DNA from: an uncultured Lachnospiraceae bacterium
GTDB lineage: Bacteria > Bacillota > Clostridia > Lachnospirales > Lachnospiraceae
Direction: 5' to 3'
Assembly (NCBI GenBank): GCA_902762905.1
Contig: CACWQE010000001.1
Coordinates: 124,001 to 188,000, forward strand
Length of the DNA stretch: 64,000 nt
Under the pieces are notes generated by a model. The model made no database searches. It saw nothing but the letters and a program-made list of their open reading frames with translations, and was not told where the DNA came from. Positions 37,269 to 46,854 of the stretch are shown in pieces; within the stretch, counting starts at the first letter, position 1, and every line of letters starts with the position of its first letter. A program made the position numbers and the translations under genes.

Positions 37269-38564
37269 ATGTTTAATGGTTTAGAACAGGCATATAAATC
37301 TATGGGAATTTCCAAAGAAGTATTTGAGTTATGCCAGAATATTGAGGATTCTTTAAAGGAGCGTTTTGCAGAGATTGATCAGATTACAGAATGTAATCAA
37401 TTAAAAGTATTACACGCAATGCAAAAACATCGGTTATCCGAGGCACATTTTGCTCCGACAACCGGATATGGATATAATGATATTGGTAGAGAGACATTAG
37501 AGAAAGTATATGCAGAAATATTCGGTACAGAAGCTGCTCTGGTACGGCCACAGATTACTTGTGGTACACATGCATTATATCTTGCATTATCCGCAAATCT
37601 GCGTCCGGGAGACGAACTGGTGTCTCCGGTCGGCAAACCGTATGATACAATGGAAGAGATTATTGGAATCCGTCCATCCCGGGGCTCTTTAGCAGAATAT
37701 GGCGTCAGCTACAAGCAGGTGGAGCTTAAGGAGGATGGAACCTTTGATTATGACCGGATCAAGCAGGTTGTCACGCCTAAAACAAAGATGGTAACAATCC
37801 AGCGTTCCAAGGGATACCTGACCAGACCTACTTTTTCTGTGACACAGATTGGAGAATTGATTGCATTTATTAAAGAGATCAGCCCGGATATTATCTGTAT
37901 GGTAGACAACTGTTATGGTGAATTTGTAGAGTTGAATGAGCCTTCCGATGTAGGGGCTGACATGATAGTAGGTTCACTCATCAAGAATCCGGGTGGCGGA
38001 CTTGCTCCAATTGGTGGATATATATGTGGAACCAAAGAGTGTGTTGAGAATGCTTATTACCGATTAACTGCACCGGGATTAGGTGGAGAAGTAGGTGCCA
38101 CATTAGGTGTTAATAAAGACTTCTTTCAGGGATTATTTATGGCACCGCAGGTTGTGAATGGTGCATTAAAGGGCGCAATCTTTGCAGCAAATCTATATGA
38201 AAAGTTAGGTTTTGAATGTACACCTAATGGGACAGAATCCCGCCATGATATTATTCAGGCAGTTACGTTCCATGATCCAGAGAAGGTAGTTGCATTTTGT
38301 GAGGGAATTCAATATGCAGCACCGGTGGATTCCCATGTTACCCCAACACCATGGGCGATGCCGGGATATGATTGTGATGTGATCATGGCGGCCGGAGCAT
38401 TTATCTCCGGTGCATCTATTGAATTGTCGGCAGATGCTCCAATGCATGAGCCGTATACCGTATATTTTCAGGGTGGATTGTCATATGATCATGCCAAATT
38501 TGGTATTATGAAATCTTTAGCAAGATTAGAAGAGAAAGGGCTGATTCATCTGAAAAATGAGTAG
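37269..38564 (+). CDS. Methionine gamma-lyase family PLP enzyme (YnbB-like)
   Basis: A 431-residue fold-type I PLP enzyme of the family labelled methionine gamma-lyase or aluminium-resistance protein (YnbB in B. subtilis). The lysine likely to bind PLP is in GSLIKNPGGG, and the domain begins with the typical NQLKVLHAMQKHRLSE-x-HF segment. The true reaction of this family is not firmly known, so the name should be read as a family label. It starts 18 bases after miaA, the order seen in many Firmicutes. Confidence 0.87.
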   Translation: MFNGLEQAYKSMGISKEVFELCQNIEDSLKERFAEIDQITECNQLKVLHAMQKHRLSEAHFAPTTGYGYNDIGRETLEKVYAEIFGTEAALVRPQITCGTHALYLALSANLRPGDELVSPVGKPYDTMEEIIGIRPSRGSLAEYGVSYKQVELKEDGTFDYDRIKQVVTPKTKMVTIQRSKGYLTRPTFSVTQIGELIAFIKEISPDIICMVDNCYGEFVELNEPSDVGADMIVGSLIKNPGGGLAPIGGYICGTKECVENAYYRLTAPGLGGEVGATLGVNKDFFQGLFMAPQVVNGALKGAIFAANLYEKLGFECTPNGTESRHDIIQAVTFHDPEKVVAFCEGIQYAAPVDSHVTPTPWAMPGYDCDVIMAAGAFISGASIELSADAPMHEPYTVYFQGGLSYDHAKFGIMKSLARLEEKGLIHLKNE

Positions 38565-38571
38565 CCGAATC

Positions 38572-38600
38572 TTGTGGATTTATTCAAGATATGCTATTAT
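38572..38600 (+). promoter_or_regulatory. Putative sigma-A promoter of the cell-shape cluster
   Basis: TTGTGG (38572-38577) and TATTAT (38595-38600) are 17 bases apart in the gap before the DUF4321 gene. This is the only clear promoter before mreC, so it probably drives the cell-shape and Min genes. Confidence 0.55.
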
Positions 38601-38660
38601 AACCTAATGTGATATTTTTTATCATGTAAGAATAGGAATGCAGATAAAGGAGTTAGATAT

Positions 38661-38927
38661 ATGGCAGCAGTCAATAATACAAGAAAGAACAATTGGATCC
38701 TGCTTATTATTTTATTATGTGGCATTGTACTTGGTGGGTATCTTGGAACATTAGCATCGCATGTAGGTGCCTTAAGCTGGCTTTCGTACGGAAAGACATT
38801 TGGTTTGACTTCACCGATGGTATTGGATTTAGGAATTCTGGTACTCACATTTGGTTTGACAATTACCATTAATATTGCAAGTATTATTGGATTAATTATC
38901 GGAATTATTGTATATCGTTTGATTTAA
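38661..38927 (+). CDS. DUF4321 small membrane protein
   Basis: An 88-residue protein with two hydrophobic helices (about 13-33 and 58-86) linked by a segment with LSYGKTFGLTSPMVLDLG, matching the DUF4321 family found in Clostridia beside mre genes. The function is unknown. It heads the mreC-mreD-mrdA series, and mreC starts 14 bases later, so a role in cell-shape control is plausible from position only. Confidence 0.85.
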   Translation: MAAVNNTRKNNWILLIILLCGIVLGGYLGTLASHVGALSWLSYGKTFGLTSPMVLDLGILVLTFGLTITINIASIIGLIIGIIVYRLI

Positions 38928-38941
38928 AGGAGGATTAACTC

Positions 38942-40009
38942 TTGAATTTCCATGATAAGAAAGAGATACCACCGAAATACATCTATTTGTTTATGACAGT
39001 GATCTGTTTCATATTGTTGTTTTTTTCGGTTGTATTCAAGAACAGATTTGCACCTTTACAGACGGTAACAAGTGCAATTATTACACCAATGCAGTCTGGC
39101 ATCAACGAGGTTGGTTCCTCACTTTATAACAGAATGGTGCAGCATAAGGATAAGAATGCATTACTGAAAGAGAATCAGGAACTTACCGCCAAACTTGACG
39201 AGTATTCTGCCGAGATTAAGAAGTACGAGCAGGAGAATTATGAACTGAAACGCTTACAGGATTTATTACAATTGCAGGAACAATACGTATCATATAATAC
39301 GATTGGTGCAAGAGTTATTGCAACAGATTCCACCAATTGGTTCCATACCTTTGTGATTGACAAGGGGACAGAAGATGGCGTTCAGGTAGGATGCAATATA
39401 TTAGCGGATGGAGGTCTGGCTGGTATTGTTACGGAAGTAGGCAAGAACTATGCCAAAGTACGTGCTATCATTGATGATAACAGCAGTGTCAGTGCAACTA
39501 TTTCCGGGACGGATTCTCTATGTACGGTATCCGGTGATCTATCCGCGATCAAAGAGGGATACATTAATGTCGGTTACATCAACAAAGAAGTAAGTGTTGA
39601 AGACGGAGCGGAATTAGTAACCTCCCATGTCAGTAATAAGTTTCTGCCAGGGTTGTTGATTGGTTATATTTCTGAGGTGCAGATGGATGCAAACAACCTG
39701 ACACAGTCGGCCAAATGCCTTCCGGTTGTGGATTTTAAGAACCTGCAGGAAGTATTGGTAATATTAGATTTGAAAGCAAACTATAAGACAGATTCAGAAA
39801 GTAAGAATATCTATGACAGTATTCAGAATACTACTAGTGAAGCGGATGATTCTACAGAAACAACTGCCTCTGAATCTGATACAGCAGAAGATATGAGTAC
39901 AGAAACAGACACATCAGAAGAAAATTCTACGCAGAAAGAGACGAGTGAAGCAACATCAGAAGTGTCTACGGAAGCAACAACAGCAAATGATTCAGGTGAT
40001 GAGGAATAA
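38942..40009 (+). CDS. mreC: Rod shape-determining protein MreC
   Basis: A 355-residue bitopic protein of the elongasome. A membrane helix (about 14-34) is followed by a coiled coil (about 75-112) and the beta-barrel domain with VQVGCNILADGGLAGIV and FLPGLLIGYI. The last 70 residues are a Ser/Thr/Glu-rich tail. The start is TTG at 38942, placed 8 bases behind AAAGGAGG; no suitable ATG exists in frame nearby. MreC links MreB to PBP2 and MreD. mreB itself is not in the window. Confidence 0.92.
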   Translation: MNFHDKKEIPPKYIYLFMTVICFILLFFSVVFKNRFAPLQTVTSAIITPMQSGINEVGSSLYNRMVQHKDKNALLKENQELTAKLDEYSAEIKKYEQENYELKRLQDLLQLQEQYVSYNTIGARVIATDSTNWFHTFVIDKGTEDGVQVGCNILADGGLAGIVTEVGKNYAKVRAIIDDNSSVSATISGTDSLCTVSGDLSAIKEGYINVGYINKEVSVEDGAELVTSHVSNKFLPGLLIGYISEVQMDANNLTQSAKCLPVVDFKNLQEVLVILDLKANYKTDSESKNIYDSIQNTTSEADDSTETTASESDTAEDMSTETDTSEENSTQKETSEATSEVSTEATTANDSGDEE

Positions 40010-40011
40010 CT

Positions 40012-40521
40012 ATGAAAAGAAGTATTACTATTGGAATTATAATTGTGGTATGTTTTCTATTACAATCAACGGTGTTTCATTTTCTGGAATTGGCAGGAGT
40101 TGTACCGAATCTGCTGTTGATTGTTACTATGTCATTCGGATTGATGAGAGGGCGTAGAGAAGGTCTTCTGGTAGGGTTCTTCTCCGGCCTGTTAATCGAT
40201 ATATTTTTTGGAAGTATTTTAGGACCATATGCATTCATTTATATGACATTAGGGTATGGCAATGGGTTCTTCCACCGGATTTATTATGTGGAAGATGTCC
40301 TGCTTCCAATGACTATGATCACTTTGAATGATCTGATCTATAATGTGATTGTATATATTGTCTTTTTCTTAATGCGGAATCGTCTGGATTTTCCAACTTA
40401 TTTTGTGGACGTTATATTGCCAGAGATGATTTATACGATATTGATCACATTGTTTTTCTATAAGATTTTAGTACGTATCAATTTACGATTAAAGCGAGTG
40501 AAAGAGGCGGAACAGTTATGA
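40012..40521 (+). CDS. mreD: Rod shape-determining protein MreD
   Basis: A 169-residue integral membrane protein with about five hydrophobic helices, matching MreD in length and in the G-L-L-x-G-F-x-S-G-L-x-x-D-I-F-F-G motif at about 56-75. It follows mreC by two bases and its stop overlaps the start of the PBP2 gene. MreD is part of the elongation complex that guides peptidoglycan synthesis along the cell side wall. Confidence 0.92.
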   Translation: MKRSITIGIIIVVCFLLQSTVFHFLELAGVVPNLLLIVTMSFGLMRGRREGLLVGFFSGLLIDIFFGSILGPYAFIYMTLGYGNGFFHRIYYVEDVLLPMTMITLNDLIYNVIVYIVFFLMRNRLDFPTYFVDVILPEMIYTILITLFFYKILVRINLRLKRVKEAEQL

Positions 40522-43367
40522 TGATACGCGAATTATTACATGCATTGAAAGAATATATAATTGAATATGTATCACACAGACTATTTATTGTTTCTGTTGT
40601 AATCTTTTTTCTTTTTGCTGCATTAATAGGACAGTTATTCAAATTGCAGATCATAGAAGGTGCAGAACATCTGAACAATTTCACTTACAAATCTAAGAAA
40701 ACATTAACGGTAGAAGCTTCTAGAGGGAGTATATTTGATTGCAATGGTAAGTTATTGGCATATAATCAGTTGGCATATTCCGTCACATTTGAAAACAGCA
40801 ATCAGTTGACAGAAGTTGCATCGGATAATGGAGTCAGTGAGAATGAACTCAAGAATTCTGTCGTTGCGAGAACCATTAAGATCTTAGAAAAGAACGGCGA
40901 CAGTTTAAGTGTTGATTTTCCAATTGAGTTAAAAGGTGGTAAGCCACGTTTCACTACGAATTCAGATGCAGAACGCCTTCGGTTTCTTGCTGAAGTATAT
41001 GGTGAATCTTCTGCCGATCAATTAACGGACAAAGAGAAGAAAGCAACTGCACAGGATGTCTATACGTATCTTGCTTCCGACAAACAATTTAATATTTCAG
41101 AAGAATACAGTCCTGAGGAGACACTTAAGATCATGAGTGTACGATATGCATTATGGTTGAACCGCTTTCAGCAATATATGGCAGTTACGATTGCAATGGA
41201 TGTCAGTGATGAAAGTGTCGCCGAACTGAATGAATGCAGTTCGGATCTAATGGGAATCAATGTTGTTGTAGATTCTATCCGTGTCTACAATGATGCTAAG
41301 TATTTTGCACATATCATTGGATATATCGGTGCCATTTCTACCGATGAGATGGAAGAATATAATGCAGATCTTTCAGACAAGAATAAGTATAGCAACAATG
41401 ATATGATCGGTAAGACCGGATTAGAGCAGAAGTATGAAAGTACCTTGCGGGGAGTAAATGGCGTTCAGGAGATTTATGTAGATAATCTTGGCAAGATCAT
41501 CGAGCGGACGGATCAACAGGATTCCGTTGCCGGAGAGGACATTCATTTAACGATTGATTCCGATCTGCAAAAGTATTGTTATGATACATTAGAGAAAGAA
41601 ATTGCCAGTGTGCTTCTTACGAATATCACAGACAAAGAAGTAGATGAAGACAGCACCAGTGACAAGCGAATCCCTATTACGGATGTATACTATGCACTAT
41701 TTGATAATAACGCATTAGATATCTCACATTTATCCTCTAAGAAAGCCGGTACCTATGAGCAGGCAGTGAATAGTACGTTAGATTCAACAAGAGAATATGT
41801 GTTGTCACGAATTCGCAGTATTTTAACTACGGAAACAACGGCAATGAATACGTTGGATAATGAATACACCTCTTATATGGAATATATTTACCAGACGTTA
41901 TCAGACCGGGATATCTATGATTCTAAGAAGATTGAGAATACCGATGAGACATATAAGGAATATGTTGCCGGTAATATTTCACTTGGCACATTCTTAAAAT
42001 ATGCGATTAATCAGGGAGCAATTGATATATCTTCCTTCGAATTATCAAGTGACTATTATGATTCAGAAGAAGTATATAATGCTATGGTCGATGATATCGA
42101 AAATGCATTATCCCATGATACAGAATTCGACAAATTAGTCATGAAATATATGATAAAATCGAACCGTGTGAGCGGAGCGCAAATTATACAGATTTTGTTT
42201 GAACAAGGTGTGCTGGACAAGAAAAATGATGCAGATTATGAGAAATTTGCATCTGGAGAATTATCGGATTATAAGTTTATCCGTAGGAAGATCAATAATT
42301 TAGAGATCACACCGGCACAGCTTGCATTGGATCCTTGTGAAGGATCTGTGATTGTAACGGATACGAATTCCGGCGAGATACTGGCAATGGTTAGTTATCC
42401 AAGTTATGATAATAACCGCTTGACGAATTCCGTGGAGCCAGCCTATTATGCAAAGCTTATTAATGATAAGACAAATCCACTGTATAACCGTGCGACACAG
42501 CAGCGAACAGCACCTGGTTCCACTTATAAGATGCTGACAACAATTGCCGGTGTAGAAGAAGGGGCAATTGATCTGAATACGAAGATTGATGCAGAAGGTA
42601 TCTTTACCAAAGTTGATCCGCCTGCTAAATGCTGGTATTATCCAAACAAGCATGGACTGATTGATATTGAAGAAGCACTTGAGGTTTCTTGTAACTACTT
42701 CTTCTATGAAGTTGGGTATCGGTTAGCTGGTGGGGAAGATCATTATTCTGATTCCGTTGGTTTATCCAAATTATCCAAGTATGCATCTTTATTCGGATTA
42801 GATACCACATCGGGAATTGAATTGGATGAGATTGATCCAAAGGTGTCTGATGAGTCAGCGGTTCGTAGTGCAATTGGACAGGGAACCAATGCTTATACAC
42901 CGACGCAGTTATCCCGTTATGTGACAACGATAGCCACTAGCGGAACCTGTTATGATCTAAGTATCATCAAACAGATTACAGACAAAGACGGCAAGACAAC
43001 CTATGAGAACCCGCATAACATTCATGGTAAGGTAGATATTTCTTCCGGATTATGGAATACCGTTCATAATGGTATGCGTCGTGTAGTAAAAGATCATACA
43101 GATGAGAATATGTTGATCAACCAGATTGATGTAGAAGTAGCCGGTAAGACAGGTACGGCGGAAGAGAACCTTGCACGTCCTGCGCATGCATTGTTTGTAT
43201 CATATGCACCGTTTAATAAGCCTGAGATTTCTGTGACATCTGTCATTCCATACGGTTATTCCTCTGGTAACGCCGAGGAGCTGGCAGGGTTTATATATGC
43301 ATATTATTTTGATCCTGAGAAATTAGAGAATGCATCCATTACAGGTAATGTAAATATGTCGGATTAG
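40518..43367 (+). CDS. mrdA: Penicillin-binding protein 2 (elongasome transpeptidase), long form
   Basis: A 949-residue class B PBP. One membrane helix (about 20-42) is followed by the PBP dimerisation domain with RGSIFD and a transpeptidase domain with Ser668-x-x-Lys671 (STYK), SCN at SxN position and KTGT at 877-880. A region of about 230 residues between roughly 360 and 595, rich in Asp, Ser and Tyr and without recognisable motifs, separates the IDSDLQKY region from GSVIVTDTNSGEILAM; many PBP2 proteins lack it and are around 600-700 residues. The ATG overlaps the mreD stop by four bases. The protein cross-links wall peptidoglycan during elongation. Confidence 0.92.
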   Translation: MMIRELLHALKEYIIEYVSHRLFIVSVVIFFLFAALIGQLFKLQIIEGAEHLNNFTYKSKKTLTVEASRGSIFDCNGKLLAYNQLAYSVTFENSNQLTEVASDNGVSENELKNSVVARTIKILEKNGDSLSVDFPIELKGGKPRFTTNSDAERLRFLAEVYGESSADQLTDKEKKATAQDVYTYLASDKQFNISEEYSPEETLKIMSVRYALWLNRFQQYMAVTIAMDVSDESVAELNECSSDLMGINVVVDSIRVYNDAKYFAHIIGYIGAISTDEMEEYNADLSDKNKYSNNDMIGKTGLEQKYESTLRGVNGVQEIYVDNLGKIIERTDQQDSVAGEDIHLTIDSDLQKYCYDTLEKEIASVLLTNITDKEVDEDSTSDKRIPITDVYYALFDNNALDISHLSSKKAGTYEQAVNSTLDSTREYVLSRIRSILTTETTAMNTLDNEYTSYMEYIYQTLSDRDIYDSKKIENTDETYKEYVAGNISLGTFLKYAINQGAIDISSFELSSDYYDSEEVYNAMVDDIENALSHDTEFDKLVMKYMIKSNRVSGAQIIQILFEQGVLDKKNDADYEKFASGELSDYKFIRRKINNLEITPAQLALDPCEGSVIVTDTNSGEILAMVSYPSYDNNRLTNSVEPAYYAKLINDKTNPLYNRATQQRTAPGSTYKMLTTIAGVEEGAIDLNTKIDAEGIFTKVDPPAKCWYYPNKHGLIDIEEALEVSCNYFFYEVGYRLAGGEDHYSDSVGLSKLSKYASLFGLDTTSGIELDEIDPKVSDESAVRSAIGQGTNAYTPTQLSRYVTTIATSGTCYDLSIIKQITDKDGKTTYENPHNIHGKVDISSGLWNTVHNGMRRVVKDHTDENMLINQIDVEVAGKTGTAEENLARPAHALFVSYAPFNKPEISVTSVIPYGYSSGNAEELAGFIYAYYFDPEKLENASITGNVNMSD

Positions 43368-43403
43368 TTAATGACCGATATACTGGATCGAGGTGGTTAT
43401 TTT

Positions 43404-44183
43404 ATGAAAAATACAGTCATAATTAAAGGAAACCGATACGGAATCTCTATTGTGTTGGATAAGGATATAGCCTTTCCGCAATTATTGAAAGATTTAGAAA
43501 CACGATTAGAAGGAGCCGAAGAATTTTTTGACAGTGACAAACAACTTGCTGTCACCTTTGAAGGAAGGGATCTTTCCAATGAGGAATTAGATGAGGTTCT
43601 CACTGTTATCAAAGGTTGTTCCCGACTTAACATTCAATATGTTATGGATGAGAACAGTGACTTGGAGACCACATTTTTTGATATCATTCAGGCTGCAAAG
43701 AACACAGAGGATGAAGCAGAACCGGTAGTACCGGTAGCAACGAGTGAATCGGTAGAGGTATCCGGTATATTATCTACCATTCACGATCAGGCAGCAAATA
43801 CATCTGAGTTGAGCCAGAAAGAACGTGCACTTGAGCAGACCGCTGCGGAGAATACCGGAATGTTTTACAAAGGAACATTACGTTCCGGGCAGACATTAGA
43901 ATCCAAAGAATCCATTGTGATCATAGGCGATGTCAATCCTGGTGCATCTGTAGTTGCCGCAGGTAATATTGTTGTGATCGGTACTCTGAAAGGTACTGCA
44001 ACTGCAGGAAACAACAACGATAAGAATGCCTTTGTCATGGCATTAGTTATGGATCCGATTCAGATTCAGATTGCAGATGTGATTGCAAGAAGTTCGGATA
44101 CCAAGAGTCATTTTAAAAAGAAACCAGAACCGATGATTGCCAGAATACAGAATCATCAGATCTGTGTAGAACCAGTAAGGTAA
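43404..44183 (+). CDS. minC: Septum site-determining protein MinC
   Basis: A 259-residue FtsZ inhibitor. The N-terminal domain is typical in length, and the C-terminal beta-helix shows RSGQTLESKESIVIIGDVNPGA and GNIVVIGTLKGTATAG, the core that dimerises and binds MinD. The frame is open from 43371, but the ATG at 43404 behind GAGGTGG is preferred. A Glu/Ser-rich linker (about 110-165) joins the two domains. It precedes minD and minE. Confidence 0.93.
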   Translation: MKNTVIIKGNRYGISIVLDKDIAFPQLLKDLETRLEGAEEFFDSDKQLAVTFEGRDLSNEELDEVLTVIKGCSRLNIQYVMDENSDLETTFFDIIQAAKNTEDEAEPVVPVATSESVEVSGILSTIHDQAANTSELSQKERALEQTAAENTGMFYKGTLRSGQTLESKESIVIIGDVNPGASVVAAGNIVVIGTLKGTATAGNNNDKNAFVMALVMDPIQIQIADVIARSSDTKSHFKKKPEPMIARIQNHQICVEPVR

Positions 44184-44220
44184 CAATAAACATTTATTAT
44201 ATAGTGGAGGATAGTAACAT

Positions 44221-45012
44221 ATGAGTGAAGTAATTGTAATTACATCTGGAAAGGGCGGTGTTGGTAAAACCACAACCACAGCCAATGTAGGAACCGGATT
44301 AGCCAAATTAGACAAGAAAGTAGTGTTGATCGATACAGATATCGGATTACGTAACTTAGACGTTGTCATGGGCTTAGAGAATCGTATTGTATATAACTTA
44401 GTAGATGTAGTAGAAGGTAATTGCCGCTACAAACAGGCATTGATCAAAGATAAGACTTATCCCAATCTTTTCCTGCTTCCATCTGCCCAGACCAAAGATA
44501 AGACATCAGTAACACCTGAACAGATGAAAAAGTTAGTAGAGGAATTAAAGAAAGAGTTTGATTATATTATCTTAGATTGTCCTGCCGGCATTGAACAGGG
44601 ATTTAAGAATGCTATTGCCGCGGCTGATCGTGCATTGATCGTAACAACACCAGAGGTATCGGCGATTCGTGATGCAGACCGTATCATCGGTTTGCTAGAA
44701 GCAAATGAGATTAAGAAGATTGATCTGATCGTGAACCGAATCCGTATGGATATGGTAAAACGTGGAGAAATGATGTCCATTGAAGATGTGGTAGAGATTC
44801 TTGCTATCGATCTGATTGGAGCAGTTCCAGATGATGAGAATATTGTTATCTCTACGAATCAGGGACAACCTCTTGTTGGAGATAACTCTCTTGCAGGGCG
44901 GGCATACTTTAATATTTGCAAACGTATTTTAGGAGAAGATGTAGAGTTCCTGGATTTGAGCGAATCTGGATTTTTCAAGAAGTTATCCAAATTGTTCAAG
45001 AAAAATAACTAA
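44221..45012 (+). CDS. minD: Septum site-determining ATPase MinD
   Basis: A 263-residue ParA/MinD-type ATPase. The deviant Walker A is GKGGVGKTTT (10-19), the D-T-D-I-G-L-R-N-L-D switch I region follows, and LDCPAGIE is Walker B. The C-terminal FFKKLSKLFKKNN is an amphipathic membrane-targeting helix. MinD brings MinC to the membrane. With minE next to it, the Min system is the oscillating or MinE-regulated kind. Confidence 0.97.
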   Translation: MSEVIVITSGKGGVGKTTTTANVGTGLAKLDKKVVLIDTDIGLRNLDVVMGLENRIVYNLVDVVEGNCRYKQALIKDKTYPNLFLLPSAQTKDKTSVTPEQMKKLVEELKKEFDYIILDCPAGIEQGFKNAIAAADRALIVTTPEVSAIRDADRIIGLLEANEIKKIDLIVNRIRMDMVKRGEMMSIEDVVEILAIDLIGAVPDDENIVISTNQGQPLVGDNSLAGRAYFNICKRILGEDVEFLDLSESGFFKKLSKLFKKNN

Positions 45013-45030
45013 GGATAGGAGTGCTTGATT

Positions 45031-45312
45031 ATGGGATTATTTGATTTATTTAACAAAAAGAAATCTTCAAGTGATTATGCAAAAGATCGTTTGAAATTAT
45101 TATTAGTATCCGATCGTGCCAACTGTTCCCCTGATATTATGGAGCAGATCAAAAATGACATTATCGAAGTTATTTCGCGTTATATGGAGATTGATGCAAG
45201 TGGTTTAGATATCCAGATTACACAGACAGAATCCGAAGGCGGTCACGGTAGTGTCCCTGCATTGTATGCGAATATTCCAATCAAGGATTTGAAGTCAAAG
45301 TCTGTAAAATAG
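45031..45312 (+). CDS. minE: Cell division topological specificity factor MinE
   Basis: A 93-residue MinE. The N-terminal MGLFDLFNKKK is a membrane-contacting segment, then AKDRLKLLLVSDR is the MinD-binding helix. The C-terminal topological-specificity domain follows. The frame includes an upstream TTG, but the ATG at 45031 lies 9-10 bases behind AGGAG. Presence of MinE next to minC and minD is usual in Clostridia, in contrast to Bacillus, which uses DivIVA/MinJ. Confidence 0.95.
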   Translation: MGLFDLFNKKKSSSDYAKDRLKLLLVSDRANCSPDIMEQIKNDIIEVISRYMEIDASGLDIQITQTESEGGHGSVPALYANIPIKDLKSKSVK

Positions 45313-45330
45313 AACCGGCAGGAGATTACT

Positions 45331-46440
45331 ATGTTAGAGAATTATCGTTTACGCAATTACAACTTCAAATTATTAGCGTTCGTCATAATTGCATGTGTAT
45401 TTGGTACCTTGATGATCAACAGTGCCGATAGTTCTTATTTTAAGAAACAGGTATTGGGATTGGTAATCTGTATTATTGGATTAATCGTACTTTCCCTGAT
45501 TGATTACAAATTTATCAGCAAATTCTATATTATATTATATGGATTGAATCTGGTATTATTATCTGCTGTATTATTGTTCGGTACGAGTGCAAATGGTGCC
45601 AAACGATGGTTAGGGTCCCAGGATCTGATCACAGTTCAACCATCTGAATTTGCCAAGATCATATTGATCATATGTGCGGCGCACTTTCTGGCTGACCATA
45701 AAGATACGATCAATACAGCTAAGACACTTATTCAATATGCGATATTCTGTGCTATTCCATTATTGTTGATCGTATCAGAACCGGATCTTTCTACAACATT
45801 GGATGTATTTGTAATTTTATTTGTTATGTTATTTGTGGCAGGCTTGAGCTATAAGATTATTGGAATTGCAATTCTTTGTCTGATTCCATTAGCCGGAAGT
45901 TTTGTTTGGTATGTCAAGCAGCCAGATTCGTTATTCTTAAAGGATTATCAGCAGGAGCGAATCCTGTCCTTCCTGTACCCGGATGAATATGCATCGACAA
46001 CGCAATATCAGCAGGATAATTCTGTTATGGCAATTGGCTCCGGGCAGTTATTCGGAAAAGGATTGAATAATTCTACGTTAGCAACTGTAAAGGACGCTAA
46101 TTTGATTTCGGAACAACAGACAGATTTTATATTTTCTGTCGTAGGAGAAGAATTAGGCTTCGTTGGAAGCACACTTATTATTGTAATATTGGGGTTAATT
46201 GTGGTACAATGTATAAGGACTGCCAGAAAGGCAAGCGATAGTAATGGAATGTTTATTGCAACGGGAGTCGCGACTCTCATTGGAATACAGACCTTTTTGA
46301 ATATTGGCGTTGCAACGTCATTACTTCCTAATACAGGAATTCCTCTTCCATTTATCAGTTATGGACTATCTTCCTTAGTTAGTTCCTGTGCGGGTATGGG
46401 ATTGGTAATGAATGTATCTTTACAACGTAGAAAATACTAG
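45331..46440 (+). CDS. rodA: RodA/FtsW-family (SEDS) glycosyltransferase
   Basis: A 369-residue polytopic membrane protein with about 9-10 hydrophobic helices. It belongs to the SEDS family that polymerises glycan strands with a class B PBP. Landmarks are GAKRWL, the QPSEFAKI segment and LPNTGIPLPFISYGLSSL near the C-terminus. Linkage to mreCD and PBP2 in the same unit indicates the elongasome paralogue RodA rather than FtsW. It follows minE by 18 bases. Confidence 0.9.
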   Translation: MLENYRLRNYNFKLLAFVIIACVFGTLMINSADSSYFKKQVLGLVICIIGLIVLSLIDYKFISKFYIILYGLNLVLLSAVLLFGTSANGAKRWLGSQDLITVQPSEFAKIILIICAAHFLADHKDTINTAKTLIQYAIFCAIPLLLIVSEPDLSTTLDVFVILFVMLFVAGLSYKIIGIAILCLIPLAGSFVWYVKQPDSLFLKDYQQERILSFLYPDEYASTTQYQQDNSVMAIGSGQLFGKGLNNSTLATVKDANLISEQQTDFIFSVVGEELGFVGSTLIIVILGLIVVQCIRTARKASDSNGMFIATGVATLIGIQTFLNIGVATSLLPNTGIPLPFISYGLSSLVSSCAGMGLVMNVSLQRRKY

Positions 46441-46458
46441 ATTTGGAGGGGTTACAGA

Positions 46459-46854
46459 ATGAATATTGGGTTAATTGCACATGATGCGAAGAAGAAATTG
46501 ATGCAGAACTTTTGCATTGCCTACAGAGGCATCTTAAGCAAGCATGAATTATATGCAACTGGCACAACCGGACGTTTGGTGGAAGAGGTTACGAATTTAA
46601 CGGTTCACAAATACTTGGCTGGACATCTGGGCGGGGAACAACAATTAGGATCAGAGATTGAACATAATGATATTGATATGGTGATCTTTTTAAGAGATCC
46701 CCAATCACCGAAATCACATGAGCCGGATATCAACAATATATTTACGCTGTGTGATGTACATAATATTCCGCTTGCAACGAATTTAGCAACTGCTGAATTA
46801 CTTGTGAAAGCATTAGACCGAGGAGACTTAGACTGGCGTGAGATGTTCAAATAG
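46459..46854 (+). CDS. mgsA: Methylglyoxal synthase
   Basis: A 131-residue enzyme that converts dihydroxyacetone phosphate to methylglyoxal and phosphate. It keeps GLIAHDAKK, the phosphate-contact ATGTTGRL, the Asp-containing DIDMVIFLRDP and the C-terminal LCDVHNIPLATNLATAE and RGDLDWRE, all family landmarks. The gene lies after rodA and its end overlaps the start of the carboxypeptidase gene by 17 bases. Confidence 0.96.
   Translation: MNIGLIAHDAKKKLMQNFCIAYRGILSKHELYATGTTGRLVEEVTNLTVHKYLAGHLGGEQQLGSEIEHNDIDMVIFLRDPQSPKSHEPDINNIFTLCDVHNIPLATNLATAELLVKALDRGDLDWREMFK

Noticed and set aside
37269..38564. Functional claim of methionine degradation for the PLP enzyme
   Set aside because: Family members carry the name but the reaction is unproven; only the fold and family are supported.
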